In this document: positions 33,804 to 40,770 of the stretch, piece after piece
Numbering within the stretch: the first letter of the stretch is position 1
Layout of the letters: every line of letters begins with the position of its first letter
Assembly (NCBI GenBank): GCA_934725105.1
Contig: CAKVBD010000016.1
Span: forward strand, 1-52,144
DNA: 52,144 nt
Source: an uncultured Bulleidia sp.
GTDB taxonomy: Bacteria > Bacillota_I > Bacilli_A > Erysipelotrichales > Erysipelotrichaceae
Direction of reading: 5' to 3'
Translations under genes and position numbers: made by a program
Notes under the pieces: model-generated
Seen by the model: the letters and a program-made list of their open reading frames with translations, nothing else
What the model was told of the DNA's origin: nothing
Databases searched by the model: none

Positions 33804-33903
33804 TTTTAAACCTCTAGTGAATTTTTCTGAATCACGATGATCTTTTACGAAATTTGGAATCTTGCTTAAGTTCTTTGATCATTTGCTCAGCAAATATCAA
33901 AAT

Positions 33904-34011
33904 TTAGATATCATATTTGCTCCTGATACTAGAAATTGCAGTGTCTCCATCTACAGTGTTTCCAGATTTTACATCTTCCAAACCATCCAAGATTGTTTTT
34001 GCTTCATACAT
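33904..34011 (-). pseudogene. 35-codon fragment, possibly an antitoxin tail
   Basis: An open frame MYEAKTILDGLEDVKSGNTV... ending SIRSKYDI overlaps the transposase remnant in another frame. The wording resembles C-termini of small type II antitoxins, but this is weak. No partner toxin is intact. More likely part of decayed DNA than a functional gene. Confidence 0.25.
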
Positions 34012-34136
34012 TTTTCGCAGTAGTAGCCTGTAGGATATTTAGCTTTGAAGAAGAACTCTTCACATGACGGTTCGTTATTAGCATATTTCCTGGTGAAATC
34101 AATTAAAGATGGTTTTTTGTTTTTGTATTTAGACAT
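33969..34136 (-). pseudogene. Remnant of a transposase N-terminal zinc-ribbon (IS1595-like)
   Basis: 55 codons from ATG at 34136. SLIDFTRKYANNEPSCEEFF then KAKYPTGYYCEKC is the pattern of the zinc-ribbon domain at the start of IS1595/ISXO2-type transposases. The frame then leaves the family pattern and stops, with no catalytic DDE region nearby. It lies between the HD gene and the split methyltransferase. Confidence 0.6.
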
Positions 34137-34180
34137 AGAACTTTACCTCGTATATAAAGTCTATATCTGACATACCATTT

Positions 34181-34204
34181 TATTGTACACGTATATGTAC
34201 AATA
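34181..34204. repeat. Inverted repeat upstream of the transposase remnant
   Basis: TATTGTACA (34181-34189) and TGTACAATA (34196-34204) are perfect reverse complements, 6 nt apart. It could be an operator, an element end, or chance in AT-rich DNA. Confidence 0.4.
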
Positions 34205-34230
34205 AATTACTTATTGAATCAAGTGGTCAA

Positions 34231-34388
34231 TTATATTTTTTCATTCAAATCAAAATAAAGCTTTCCATTATCAATACGTTCCTTATGTCCATATTACCAT
34301 GATGCGTATATTACCCTTTATCTTTTAGCGATGTTTTTATTCTTGAAAAAACATCAAAGAGTTTATCTGAATCCACATGTAATATTGC
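34231..34388 (-). pseudogene. Decayed C-terminal half of a class I methyltransferase
   Basis: On the minus strand from 34388: AILHVDSDKLFDVFSRIKTS then LKDKG and a stop. Shifting one frame continues VIYASW, a TAA where Lys is expected, then YGHKERIDNGKLYFDLNEKI. Together these match the usual second half of small SAM methyltransferases (CASLLHV ... GIIYASFKYG ... ERNGRYF.DL). Joined to the N-terminal half at 35472-35801 it reads ...WSCAS-ILHVDSDKL in frame. It is therefore the missing half, with one frameshift and one nonsense change, separated by the Fic cassette. No end of the protein is found beyond 34231. Confidence 0.75.
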
Positions 34389-34390
34389 TG

Positions 34391-34410
34391 GGTAGCCGAA
34401 TTCGGCTACC
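34391..34410. repeat. 20-bp perfect palindrome, copy A (after the Fic stop codon)
   Basis: GGTAGCCGAATTCGGCTACC, identical to copy B. It lies 5 nt past the Fic stop codon and within a few bases of the left cassette junction. No T-run follows, so it is not a standard terminator. Confidence 0.9.
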
Positions 34411-34415
34411 TATTA

Positions 34416-35270
34416 TTAAATATCTTTATCATCTAAACCATCAGCTATATCTTTATCATCTAAATAATCATGCAGCCTTGAGTTTCTCGTATTATTTTCC
34501 AATTTGGCTTTATCAAGAGTTTTTTCCCAAGTTTTTTCCATTTCGTATTTAAAAAATTCAGTCATCGAACTAATATCTTCTTTTGAATCAAATTTTTCTA
34601 ATGCAGCATAATAGTATTTTTTATCTTCGTTATAAATGATAATTGGTGGAAGATCATTAATCATTAATATATAATTTGCTAATACTCTTCCTACTCTTCC
34701 ATTTCCATCAGCAAATGGATGAATCTGTTCAATAACATTATGCGTATAAACGGCAGTTTTTATAATCTCTTCCGTTTTCTTTGGATTGGTAGAATTGATT
34801 TCTTCCACAAGATTTTTTACATCATTCTTGACATCCTCAACTGGCGAGCCAACTTCGTTAATGCCAGTTACATAGTCATGTTTTTTATATTCACCAGGCC
34901 TCTCTTTGTTTATCACATATCTTCTCTCATCATATGTACTTTTAGTTAAAATCTTATGGATTTTTTTTATACATTCCTCTGTTATTGGTGATTTTTCAAC
35001 TATTTTCTCCAGAAGATAATCATAACAATCTTTTTGATTATTTATTTCAAACAGGGTTTTTAAGTCACCCGTAAAGTTTATTATTTTTCCATTATTAAAG
35101 ATTTCTCTAGTGTCATGATATGTTACCTTGTCGTTCTCAATAGCTCCTGAATTATATGCAAATAAAACACTAAAGCTCTCTAAAACATTCATGTAATCTT
35201 CTTTGCTTTTCAAGCTCTGATTATGCCAAAATTTAATAACTTCTTCATATTTATATTTTGGAATTGTCAT
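34416..35270 (-). CDS. Fic-family protein (probable AMPylase), class II
   Basis: 284 residues. The catalytic loop IEQIHPFADGNGRVGRVLAN (mid-protein) has the full HPFx(D/E)GNGRxxR motif. Upstream, SGAIEN fits the inhibitory helix motif (S/T)xxxE(G/N) in its N-terminal, class II position. It probably transfers AMP from ATP to a protein hydroxyl and is self-restrained; the target is unknown. The C-terminus ends in a repeated DDKDI made by an 18-bp direct repeat (34420-34437, 34447-34464). It lacks the winged-helix end many class II Fic proteins have. GAAAGGAG ribosome binding site. Confidence 0.92.
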   Translation of the reverse strand: MTIPKYKYEEVIKFWHNQSLKSKEDYMNVLESFSVLFAYNSGAIENDKVTYHDTREIFNNGKIINFTGDLKTLFEINNQKDCYDYLLEKIVEKSPITEECIKKIHKILTKSTYDERRYVINKERPGEYKKHDYVTGINEVGSPVEDVKNDVKNLVEEINSTNPKKTEEIIKTAVYTHNVIEQIHPFADGNGRVGRVLANYILMINDLPPIIIYNEDKKYYYAALEKFDSKEDISSMTEFFKYEMEKTWEKTLDKAKLENNTRNSRLHDYLDDKDIADGLDDKDI

Positions 35271-35296
35271 TATCCTGTCTCCTTTCTTTCATCAGA

Positions 35297-35316
35297 GGTA
35301 GCCGAATTCGGCTACC
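35297..35316. repeat. 20-bp perfect palindrome, copy B (in the Fic leader)
   Basis: The same 20 bp as copy A, 26 nt upstream of the Fic ATG and about 50 nt into the predicted transcript. Shared identity extends one base further (T on the right). As RNA both copies could form 8-10-bp hairpins bracketing the coding region. Confidence 0.9.
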
Positions 35317-35372
35317 TTGTTATATTCATTATTATTTCAATTTTGGAAAACCGAATCGACGTATTCAAGTTA

Positions 35373-35381
35373 ATTATATCA
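35373..35381 (-). promoter_or_regulatory. Extended -10 promoter of the Fic gene
   Basis: TGATATAAT on the minus strand, within the cassette, about 100 nt before the Fic ATG. No strong -35. The 155 bp between copy B and the methyltransferase remnant contain this and no credible gene. Confidence 0.5.
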
Positions 35382-35471
35382 TATTTTTGCACATTTTGCA
35401 CGTTATACCAGACTGGCTGTGCATGGATATACACAATTTAATAACTCTTTCTTCCTGCATTAATGTAGAAG

Positions 35472-35801
35472 CTAAATAAAATTGAATGAAGCACACGACC
35501 ATACTGCATCAAACTCATTGTTGTAATCCAACTCTTCATAAGTAATATTTCGAACATCCATGCCAATATAGTTTCCTGCTAAAAGACATAATTCCATTGA
35601 GCCATCCACAGGAACAACATCATATCCTCTCGATAAGAAATACCTAGAATCTCTCCCACTTCCACAGCCTATTTCCAAAATCTTATCTCTAGATTTTAAA
35701 TACGCCTCAAACTGGTCATATAATTCCTGCATTGAAACATTAACTGTATTATTGAAGTATTCCTCTGCATTTTGGTTGTTATATGTAATAGTCTCATTCA
35801 T
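35472..35801 (-). pseudogene. N-terminal half of a class I SAM methyltransferase
   Basis: 109 codons. AEEYFNNTVNVSMQELYDQF, then ILEIGCGSGRDSRYFLSRGY (SAM-binding motif I) and VVPVDGS are normal for the family, continuing to FDAVWSCAS. There the frame runs into FNFI and a stop at the cassette junction. The expected continuation (LLHV...) is found 1.1 kb away at 34231-34388. About half of the fold is missing, so the product is unlikely to be active. Confidence 0.85.
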
Positions 35802-35906
35802 CTAAAGCACCCATTCTTCATATTCTTGTAGTTTTGCTGAATCATATACAAGATTTAGATTCTCTTTCAAAATATTTCCGAACTGTTTTTGAAAAAACGA
35901 ACAAAA
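35802..35906 (-). pseudogene. Tail of a lost gene before the methyltransferase
   Basis: A reading frame ending FGNILKENLNLVYDSAKLQE then YEEWVL, with its stop codon touching the methyltransferase ATG (TAGATG). No start codon or upstream part exists before recD2 begins. It looks like the C-terminus of a gene once co-transcribed with the methyltransferase. Family not recognised. Confidence 0.35.
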
Positions 35907-35940
35907 CTATCGTATTTTTAAAACTTCAGATAACTCTGTT

Positions 35941-35964
35941 AATATTGTTCATTTGAACAATATT
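35941..35964 (-). other. Hairpin at the recD2 stop codon
   Basis: AATATTGTTC (35941-35950) and GAACAATATT (35955-35964) pair perfectly around 4 nt and overlap the stop codon. No T-run follows on the minus strand, so termination is uncertain. Confidence 0.45.
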
Positions 35965-38168
35965 TCGTCAAAAATTTTTTTTCGATTTACTTTTTTACAT
36001 TTCAACTCAATTCTTTGTACAAGTCGTGTATTTCTTTGATGTCTCTCTTCCACATTACATCCTTGGAAAAACACTTCTTTGTTTCCAATGAGAATTAAAG
36101 TATTCTTGCAGCGTGTAATCGCTGTATAAATTAACTTTTTATTTAACATAATCCATTGGTTTTTCGCAAAAGGCATGATAACGATTGGATATTCACTGCC
36201 TTGTGACTTATGAACAGAAATACAATATGCAAGTGTAATATTTGCAAAACTTTCTGGTTTATATTCCACAAATGTACCATCAAAATCCACAACAATTGTT
36301 GTCTTCTTGTCTTCTGTTTCTTTCGCATCTACAATTTCTACAAGCGTACCAATATCACCATTTGAAACTTCATCATCAGGCTGGTTCTTCAACTGCAGAA
36401 TCTTGTCATCTTCTCTAAATGTAATATAGCCTAGACGTACTTCATTCTTATCAACTGTCTTTGGATTAAACGTTTCCTGAAGCGCCTGGTTTAATACGGT
36501 AATGCCCGCATTTCCCGCATACATTGGTGATAATACTTGAATATCTGATAACTCATAGCCTTTTTCTAGACAATTCTCTACAATCTGAAGAACACTGTTC
36601 TTGATATTGATTTCATCCGTTTCATAGAACAAAACACCTTTTTCATATGTATTGAAATCAATACGATTCTCTAATAAATCTTTGGATAAAGTAATAACAC
36701 TGCTGTCACCTTTCTGACGATAGATATGTTCAAGACGGACAGTTGGAATGACATTGGATGCAATCAGATCTCTTAATACACATCCAGGAGAAACAGATGG
36801 CAACTGATCTTCATCACCGATGATACAGATCTTTTTAACGTTATGACTCGCTTTTAAAAGATTCGCAAATAAATAGCTGTCTACCATAGAAAACTCATCA
36901 ATGATAAGTACATCACACATGAGTGGTTCTTTTTCATTCTTTTTAAACTCATTACTTTCCAGATTCCACTGTAAAAGAGAATGAATTGTAGATGACTTTG
37001 TTTCACATAGCTGCGATAGTCGCTTTGCGGCTCTGCCTGTTGGAGCACAACATTCAATGATACAGTTTGGATACATTTTTCTTAACAGTTCTACAATGGC
37101 ACGTACAACCGTTGTTTTTCCTGTTCCAGGCCCACCACTCATAATTGATACAGGCGTATCAAATAATGTATGAATGGCATGAATCTGTGTTTCATCGTAT
37201 GTAATGCCAATGGTATTCTGTATATCTTTCAGTGCATCTTTGACTTCTTCATCATCACAAGGCTCTAATGTCTTATATGGAAATGCAGATAAAAAGGATG
37301 CAATGTATGTTTCTGCATCATATTGTGCTTTTGGATAAATACAGCCATCATCATTAATCAATGCTCTAGATAACACACAACTATCCAGGACTTCTTCAAA
37401 ATCAACTGCAAACTCTTTTGTCTTCTTCAGAAAAGATTCCTTTAACAAAGCTTCTGGAATATAAGAATCCCCGTTCTTCATACAAAGCATTTCACACAAA
37501 GCAATCAGATACGCATGCAGACGATTTGGATCATTCTTTTCAAAGCCAAGTTCTTTCCCAATCTTGTCTGCAGTCGCAAATCCAAACCCATCCAGTTCTT
37601 CAACGACACGGTATGGATTTTCCTTGATCAGCTTTAAAGCATCTTTGCCATATTTCTGATTGATACGAATCAGATTACGAATACCAATGCCATGAATATT
37701 CATAAAGGAGACAAGCTGCTGGAGACCACTGTCATCTTCTTCAATGCCACTCACAATACTTTCATACTGTGCTTTACTTAAACGAGGTACACGCAAAAGA
37801 CAGTCAGGATCTTCCTTGATCATGGCTAGACAATCCTCTCCCAGTGCTTCTACAACTCTTTCCGCAAGTTTTTTTCCAATATGAGGAAACTGGGAAGATG
37901 ATAAATAACGAATGATACCTTCCCTTTCACTTGGTAAAGGCTGCTGTATTGTCTGTACTTGAAACTGTATTCCGTATTTTGGGTGTTCTACATATGTTCC
38001 CTGAATATCATAAAGGACATCTTCCTCAATTTCGGGTAAGATGCCTGTGATTGTGATATGACGTTCTTTTTCATCGTTGACAAGGAACTTAGCTACCGTA
38101 TAGAAGTTCGTTTCATTACGATACAGAACATATGTAATTTTGCCATTTAATGTAATTAGCTCATCCAT
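35949..38168 (-). CDS. recD2: RecD2-type ATP-dependent DNA helicase
   Basis: 739 residues. An N-terminal OB-like region and helix-hairpin-helix segments (residues about 90-220) precede a superfamily 1B core. Walker A is MSGGPGTGKTTVVRAI, Walker B VLIIDEFSMVD, and ISVHKSQGSEYPIVI lies near the C-terminus. It unwinds DNA 5' to 3' without RecBC. The ATG lies inside the end of the CPBP gene, overlapping 13 nt, and has no clear Shine-Dalgarno sequence. Last gene of mnmA-CPBP-recD2. Confidence 0.94.
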   Translation of the reverse strand: MDELITLNGKITYVLYRNETNFYTVAKFLVNDEKERHITITGILPEIEEDVLYDIQGTYVEHPKYGIQFQVQTIQQPLPSEREGIIRYLSSSQFPHIGKKLAERVVEALGEDCLAMIKEDPDCLLRVPRLSKAQYESIVSGIEEDDSGLQQLVSFMNIHGIGIRNLIRINQKYGKDALKLIKENPYRVVEELDGFGFATADKIGKELGFEKNDPNRLHAYLIALCEMLCMKNGDSYIPEALLKESFLKKTKEFAVDFEEVLDSCVLSRALINDDGCIYPKAQYDAETYIASFLSAFPYKTLEPCDDEEVKDALKDIQNTIGITYDETQIHAIHTLFDTPVSIMSGGPGTGKTTVVRAIVELLRKMYPNCIIECCAPTGRAAKRLSQLCETKSSTIHSLLQWNLESNEFKKNEKEPLMCDVLIIDEFSMVDSYLFANLLKASHNVKKICIIGDEDQLPSVSPGCVLRDLIASNVIPTVRLEHIYRQKGDSSVITLSKDLLENRIDFNTYEKGVLFYETDEINIKNSVLQIVENCLEKGYELSDIQVLSPMYAGNAGITVLNQALQETFNPKTVDKNEVRLGYITFREDDKILQLKNQPDDEVSNGDIGTLVEIVDAKETEDKKTTIVVDFDGTFVEYKPESFANITLAYCISVHKSQGSEYPIVIMPFAKNQWIMLNKKLIYTAITRCKNTLILIGNKEVFFQGCNVEERHQRNTRLVQRIELKCKKVNRKKIFDEILFK

Positions 38169-38848
38169 AGTGTAATTAAAATCGTCATAAAGTTATATAG
38201 CATATGTGAAAATATCGATGTGGTAATTGTATCTGTATCTTCATAAGGAATACATAATACAAATCCACACAACGCATATATCACAAAGAAAATGCAGTTG
38301 GAATAATTCTGTGTGAGTAAGGACGCTACGACATGCAAAAATCCAAATACACCACCAGAAATACATGCAGATAAAAGAAAACCATGTTTTTCACGAATTT
38401 TAGCGAAAATACATCCACGAAAAATCGTTTCTTCTAGAAATGGTGCAAATACTACTACCGTTAAAATGTAGAAAATCGGTGCAGCATTGAATACAAGATC
38501 ATTATTGATTTGATTGTCTGCCTGTACTGTTGGCAGAAAGAAATAAATCAATTGTGCTAAAAGGATATTTGTTAGAAACAGACATCCAACAGTTGTCAAA
38601 ATATGCTTGATATTCTCATTCAAACTGGAAACAAATACATTGAAGCTTTCTGTATAGTATTTCAAGCCAGCAAGAACAAATGCAAGCACCATGCAAAGAT
38701 CAACAGCGATATTACTGATGAAATACACTTCCATCCCAAATTTCTTTGCGATGAGTGTACTGAAAAAGTCCTGAAATGCTAGAAGATAGATACCAAAATA
38801 CAATACAAGGAAAACAACTGCTTTTTTGTTAGATAACGTATTATGCAT
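38156..38848 (-). CDS. CPBP-family intramembrane glutamic protease
   Basis: 230 residues with about six hydrophobic segments. Motif 1 EETIFRGCIFAKI and motif 2 FGFLHVVASL give the Glu-Glu and His of the CPBP/Abi (Rce1-like) active site. Roles in Firmicutes range from prenyl-protein processing to bacteriocin immunity; none can be chosen here. The ATG overlaps the mnmA end by 8 nt with no Shine-Dalgarno sequence, so translation is coupled. Confidence 0.88.
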   Translation of the reverse strand: MHNTLSNKKAVVFLVLYFGIYLLAFQDFFSTLIAKKFGMEVYFISNIAVDLCMVLAFVLAGLKYYTESFNVFVSSLNENIKHILTTVGCLFLTNILLAQLIYFFLPTVQADNQINNDLVFNAAPIFYILTVVVFAPFLEETIFRGCIFAKIREKHGFLLSACISGGVFGFLHVVASLLTQNYSNCIFFVIYALCGFVLCIPYEDTDTITTSIFSHMLYNFMTILITLWMS

Positions 38849-39980
38849 TGACTGTATCTAAGATCTCTTTCATTAAATCTTTATCATCCTGATAAACAAC
38901 ATCAATCTTGCCGCCACATACAAGCGTATCACCATCATAAATGACAGCTTCCTGACCAGGTGTTACGGAACGAATCTTTTCAGGAAAAGATGCAATGAGT
39001 GTACCATCTTCTCTCAAAGAAACAGTGACAGGATTATCCTGCTGACGATAGCGGAACTTTGCATTACATGTTAATGGAAGCTTTCTATCTGCAAGCCAGT
39101 TTACATCAATGATAGAGCAGGATGTAGAATAGAGCCACTCTTGATGTTCTTCATCTGTAACATACAATTCATTTTTTGTGACGTCTTTGCCAATGACATA
39201 GAATGGACCAATGCCGCCAATATCCAATCCTTTTCTTTGACCAACCGTGTAATACATGACACCACCATGCTGACCAACAACTTTCTTTGTATTGATATCA
39301 ATAATATTGCCAGGTTTCATTGGAAGATAGTTTGACAAGAACTGTCTGAAGTTTCTTTCACCAATAAAGCAGATACCTGTTGAATCTTTCTTTTTCGCAA
39401 TGGAAAGATCCAATTCTTCAGCAAGCTTTCTGACTGTTGGCTTATCTACACTTCCTAATGGAAATAATACGTGATCAAGTACTTCACGATGAATTTCTGT
39501 TAGAAAGTAAGACTGATCTTTATTGCGGTCATCTGCCTTCTGCAGTACATGTACCCCATTTTCTTCGCCAAGCTTTGCATAGTGTCCTGTTGCGACTGTA
39601 TCAAAGCCTTTGCTTTCAGCAAACTTCATAAAAGAATCAAATTTGATATATCGATTGCATAGAATATCTGGATTTGGAGTTCTTCCACGCTTGTATTCAT
39701 CCAGGAATGTTTTAAATACATCATCCCAGTACTCTTTAATAAAATCGATTCTCAATAAAGGTAAACCTAATTTATCAGCAACATCCTGTGCATCTTTATA
39801 GTCTGCTTCCTGTGGACATACAGCATCATTGATCGTTGGATTTCCTTCAAAATCATCATTAGCCATAGAGTCCCAGTTACGCATAAATGCACATGTAACA
39901 TCATATCCGTCTTTCTTTAAAAGATATGCGGCGATTGCGGAATCAACGCCACCACTTAATCCTACTAGTACTTTTTTCAT
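38841..39980 (-). CDS. mnmA: tRNA-specific 2-thiouridylase MnmA
   Basis: 379 residues. PP-loop VLVGLSGGVDSAIAAYLL, catalytic Cys in NPDILCNRYIKF and in STGICFIGERNF, and the C-terminal beta domain (VTPGQEAVIYDGD). It puts sulfur on U34 of Lys, Glu and Gln tRNAs. A frame from 40010 adds ten residues inside the spx terminator. The ATG at 39980 gives the family start but has no Shine-Dalgarno sequence; TATAAT ends 7 nt before it. Confidence 0.94.
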   Translation of the reverse strand: MKKVLVGLSGGVDSAIAAYLLKKDGYDVTCAFMRNWDSMANDDFEGNPTINDAVCPQEADYKDAQDVADKLGLPLLRIDFIKEYWDDVFKTFLDEYKRGRTPNPDILCNRYIKFDSFMKFAESKGFDTVATGHYAKLGEENGVHVLQKADDRNKDQSYFLTEIHREVLDHVLFPLGSVDKPTVRKLAEELDLSIAKKKDSTGICFIGERNFRQFLSNYLPMKPGNIIDINTKKVVGQHGGVMYYTVGQRKGLDIGGIGPFYVIGKDVTKNELYVTDEEHQEWLYSTSCSIIDVNWLADRKLPLTCNAKFRYRQQDNPVTVSLREDGTLIASFPEKIRSVTPGQEAVIYDGDTLVCGGKIDVVYQDDKDLMKEILDTVNA

Positions 39981-39987
39981 GAGTATC

Positions 39988-39993
39988 ATTATA
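39988..39993 (-). promoter_or_regulatory. -10 element 7 nt before mnmA
   Basis: TATAAT on the minus strand right after the spx terminator T-run, then GATACTC and the mnmA ATG. The -35 is poor. The layout predicts a leaderless or nearly leaderless mRNA. Confidence 0.45.
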
Positions 39994-39995
39994 CA

Positions 39996-40021
39996 ACAAA
40001 AAAGAAGCAATTAAGCTTCTT
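39996..40021 (-). terminator. spx terminator
   Basis: AAGAAGC (40002-40008) and GCTTCTT (40015-40021), 6-nt loop, followed by TTTTGT on the minus strand. It overlaps the spx stop codon. Confidence 0.7.
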
Positions 40022-40442
40022 TATGTACCTCTCCACATGTTTTATAGTTTGGACAGTCTGGATTACATACGTGATCTGCAAGATTTCGCAATTCCTTTGG
40101 CACAAATACACTAATTTCTTCTTCATCGTATCCAACCTGGAAGTTACTCTCATTCAAGATAATTGGACGTTTGAGAACACTTGGATTGTTTTTAATAAAA
40201 TGAATCAATTCATCCGTTTTCATCGCATCAATATCAATATTACTTTCTTGAATGATCTTGCTTCTTTTAGAAATGATGTCATCAGTACCATTTTCACTTC
40301 TCATCAATAAATGCTTGATTTCATTATCATTCAATAATGTCTTAAAGATGTTCTTTTCAATGAAAGGAAGATTGCGATCTTTCAGCCACTGTTTTACTTT
40401 TCTACAGGAAGCACAGCCTGGTGATGTATATACAACGATCAT
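40011..40442 (-). CDS. spx: Spx/ArsC-family regulator with C-terminal Cys cluster
   Basis: 143 residues. The N-terminal redox switch is CASC in YTSPGCASCRKVKQWL, as in Spx; the ArsC-like fold continues to VGYDEEEISVFVPKE. It then has an extra tail CNPDCPNYKTC (three Cys), absent from the usual 131-residue Spx. Spx binds the RNA polymerase alpha subunit in oxidative stress; MgsR-like paralogues share the fold, so the exact role is uncertain. GGGAGGG ribosome binding site. Confidence 0.86.
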   Translation of the reverse strand: MIVVYTSPGCASCRKVKQWLKDRNLPFIEKNIFKTLLNDNEIKHLLMRSENGTDDIISKRSKIIQESNIDIDAMKTDELIHFIKNNPSVLKRPIILNESNFQVGYDEEEISVFVPKELRNLADHVCNPDCPNYKTCGEVHKEA

Positions 40443-40471
40443 AAATACCCTCCCTTTATAAAAACAAAAAT

Positions 40472-40480
40472 ATTATATCA
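40472..40480 (-). promoter_or_regulatory. Extended -10 promoter of spx
   Basis: TGATATAAT on the minus strand, 29 nt before the ATG. A TTGACA lies only 7 nt upstream, too close to act as its -35. Confidence 0.55.
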
Positions 40481-40506
40481 AATCTGTCAACAACTATAAC
40501 ATACAC

Positions 40507-40535
40507 TTGATTGTAATTGTCAAACAGAATAAAAT
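40507..40535 (+). promoter_or_regulatory. trpS promoter
   Basis: TTGATT (40507-40512), 17 nt, TAAAAT (40530-40535). The transcript would begin at the T-box stem I near 40542. Confidence 0.6.
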
Positions 40536-40541
40536 AACAAC

Positions 40542-40770
40542 ATAAAAGAAAGTGCAACGTTTCTATTTCCCTGTAAAGAAAGACAGTGTTCGATGCAAAC
40601 TGTTCATAGATAGAAATGTACTGGAGCTTTGTAACAAACTTTTATACGTGAATCGTTTACCTTCATAAAAGTGATCTCTTTTTTTAGAGATAAGTCGGGT
40701 GGTACCGCGCAACGTCGTCTCTTGCGTCCCTTCAGCTATATTGAAGAGACGTTTTTATTTGGAGGTTATT
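40542..40770 (+). promoter_or_regulatory. Tryptophan T-box riboswitch of trpS
   Basis: GGGTGGTACCGCG (40697-40709) is the T-box core. Terminator arms CGTCTCTT (40716-40723) and AAGAGACG (40744-40751) are followed by TTTTTA. A stem III hairpin ATCTCT/AGAGAT precedes the core. The specifier is TGG (40622-40624) in GTACTGGAGC, the Trp codon, agreeing with the gene. Confidence 0.92.

Larger units (their letters stand above)
34387..35486 (-). mobile_element. Inserted Fic cassette splitting a methyltransferase gene
   Basis: About 1.1 kb between the two methyltransferase halves. It holds a Fic gene with its own promoter (35373-35381) and ribosome binding site, and two identical palindromes, one at the left edge and one in the Fic leader. 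Deleting it joins TGTGCTTCA to ATATTACATG and restores the reading frame with at most 2 bp of ambiguity, so there is no long target duplication. No transposase or integrase is encoded. The mechanism of insertion is unknown. Confidence 0.65.

Noticed and set aside
33904..34011. A working toxin-antitoxin pair beside the HD gene
   Set aside because: Only a 35-codon tail-like fragment exists, and no toxin gene is intact.
34331..34552. 73-codon plus-strand open frame reading through the palindrome (GSRIRLP)
   Set aside because: It runs antisense across the Fic end and the methyltransferase remnant, and the palindrome alone generates the repeated peptide in both copies. No ribosome binding site.
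34387..35486. Calling the Fic cassette a non-autonomous IS200/IS605 element
   Set aside because: Lack of target duplication and an end palindrome fit, but the right end has only a weak imperfect palindrome (35457-35470) and the second palindrome copy is internal. Evidence is not enough.
40010..40011. Start of mnmA at 40010
   Set aside because: The ten extra residues lie inside the spx terminator hairpin and T-run and are not family-like.
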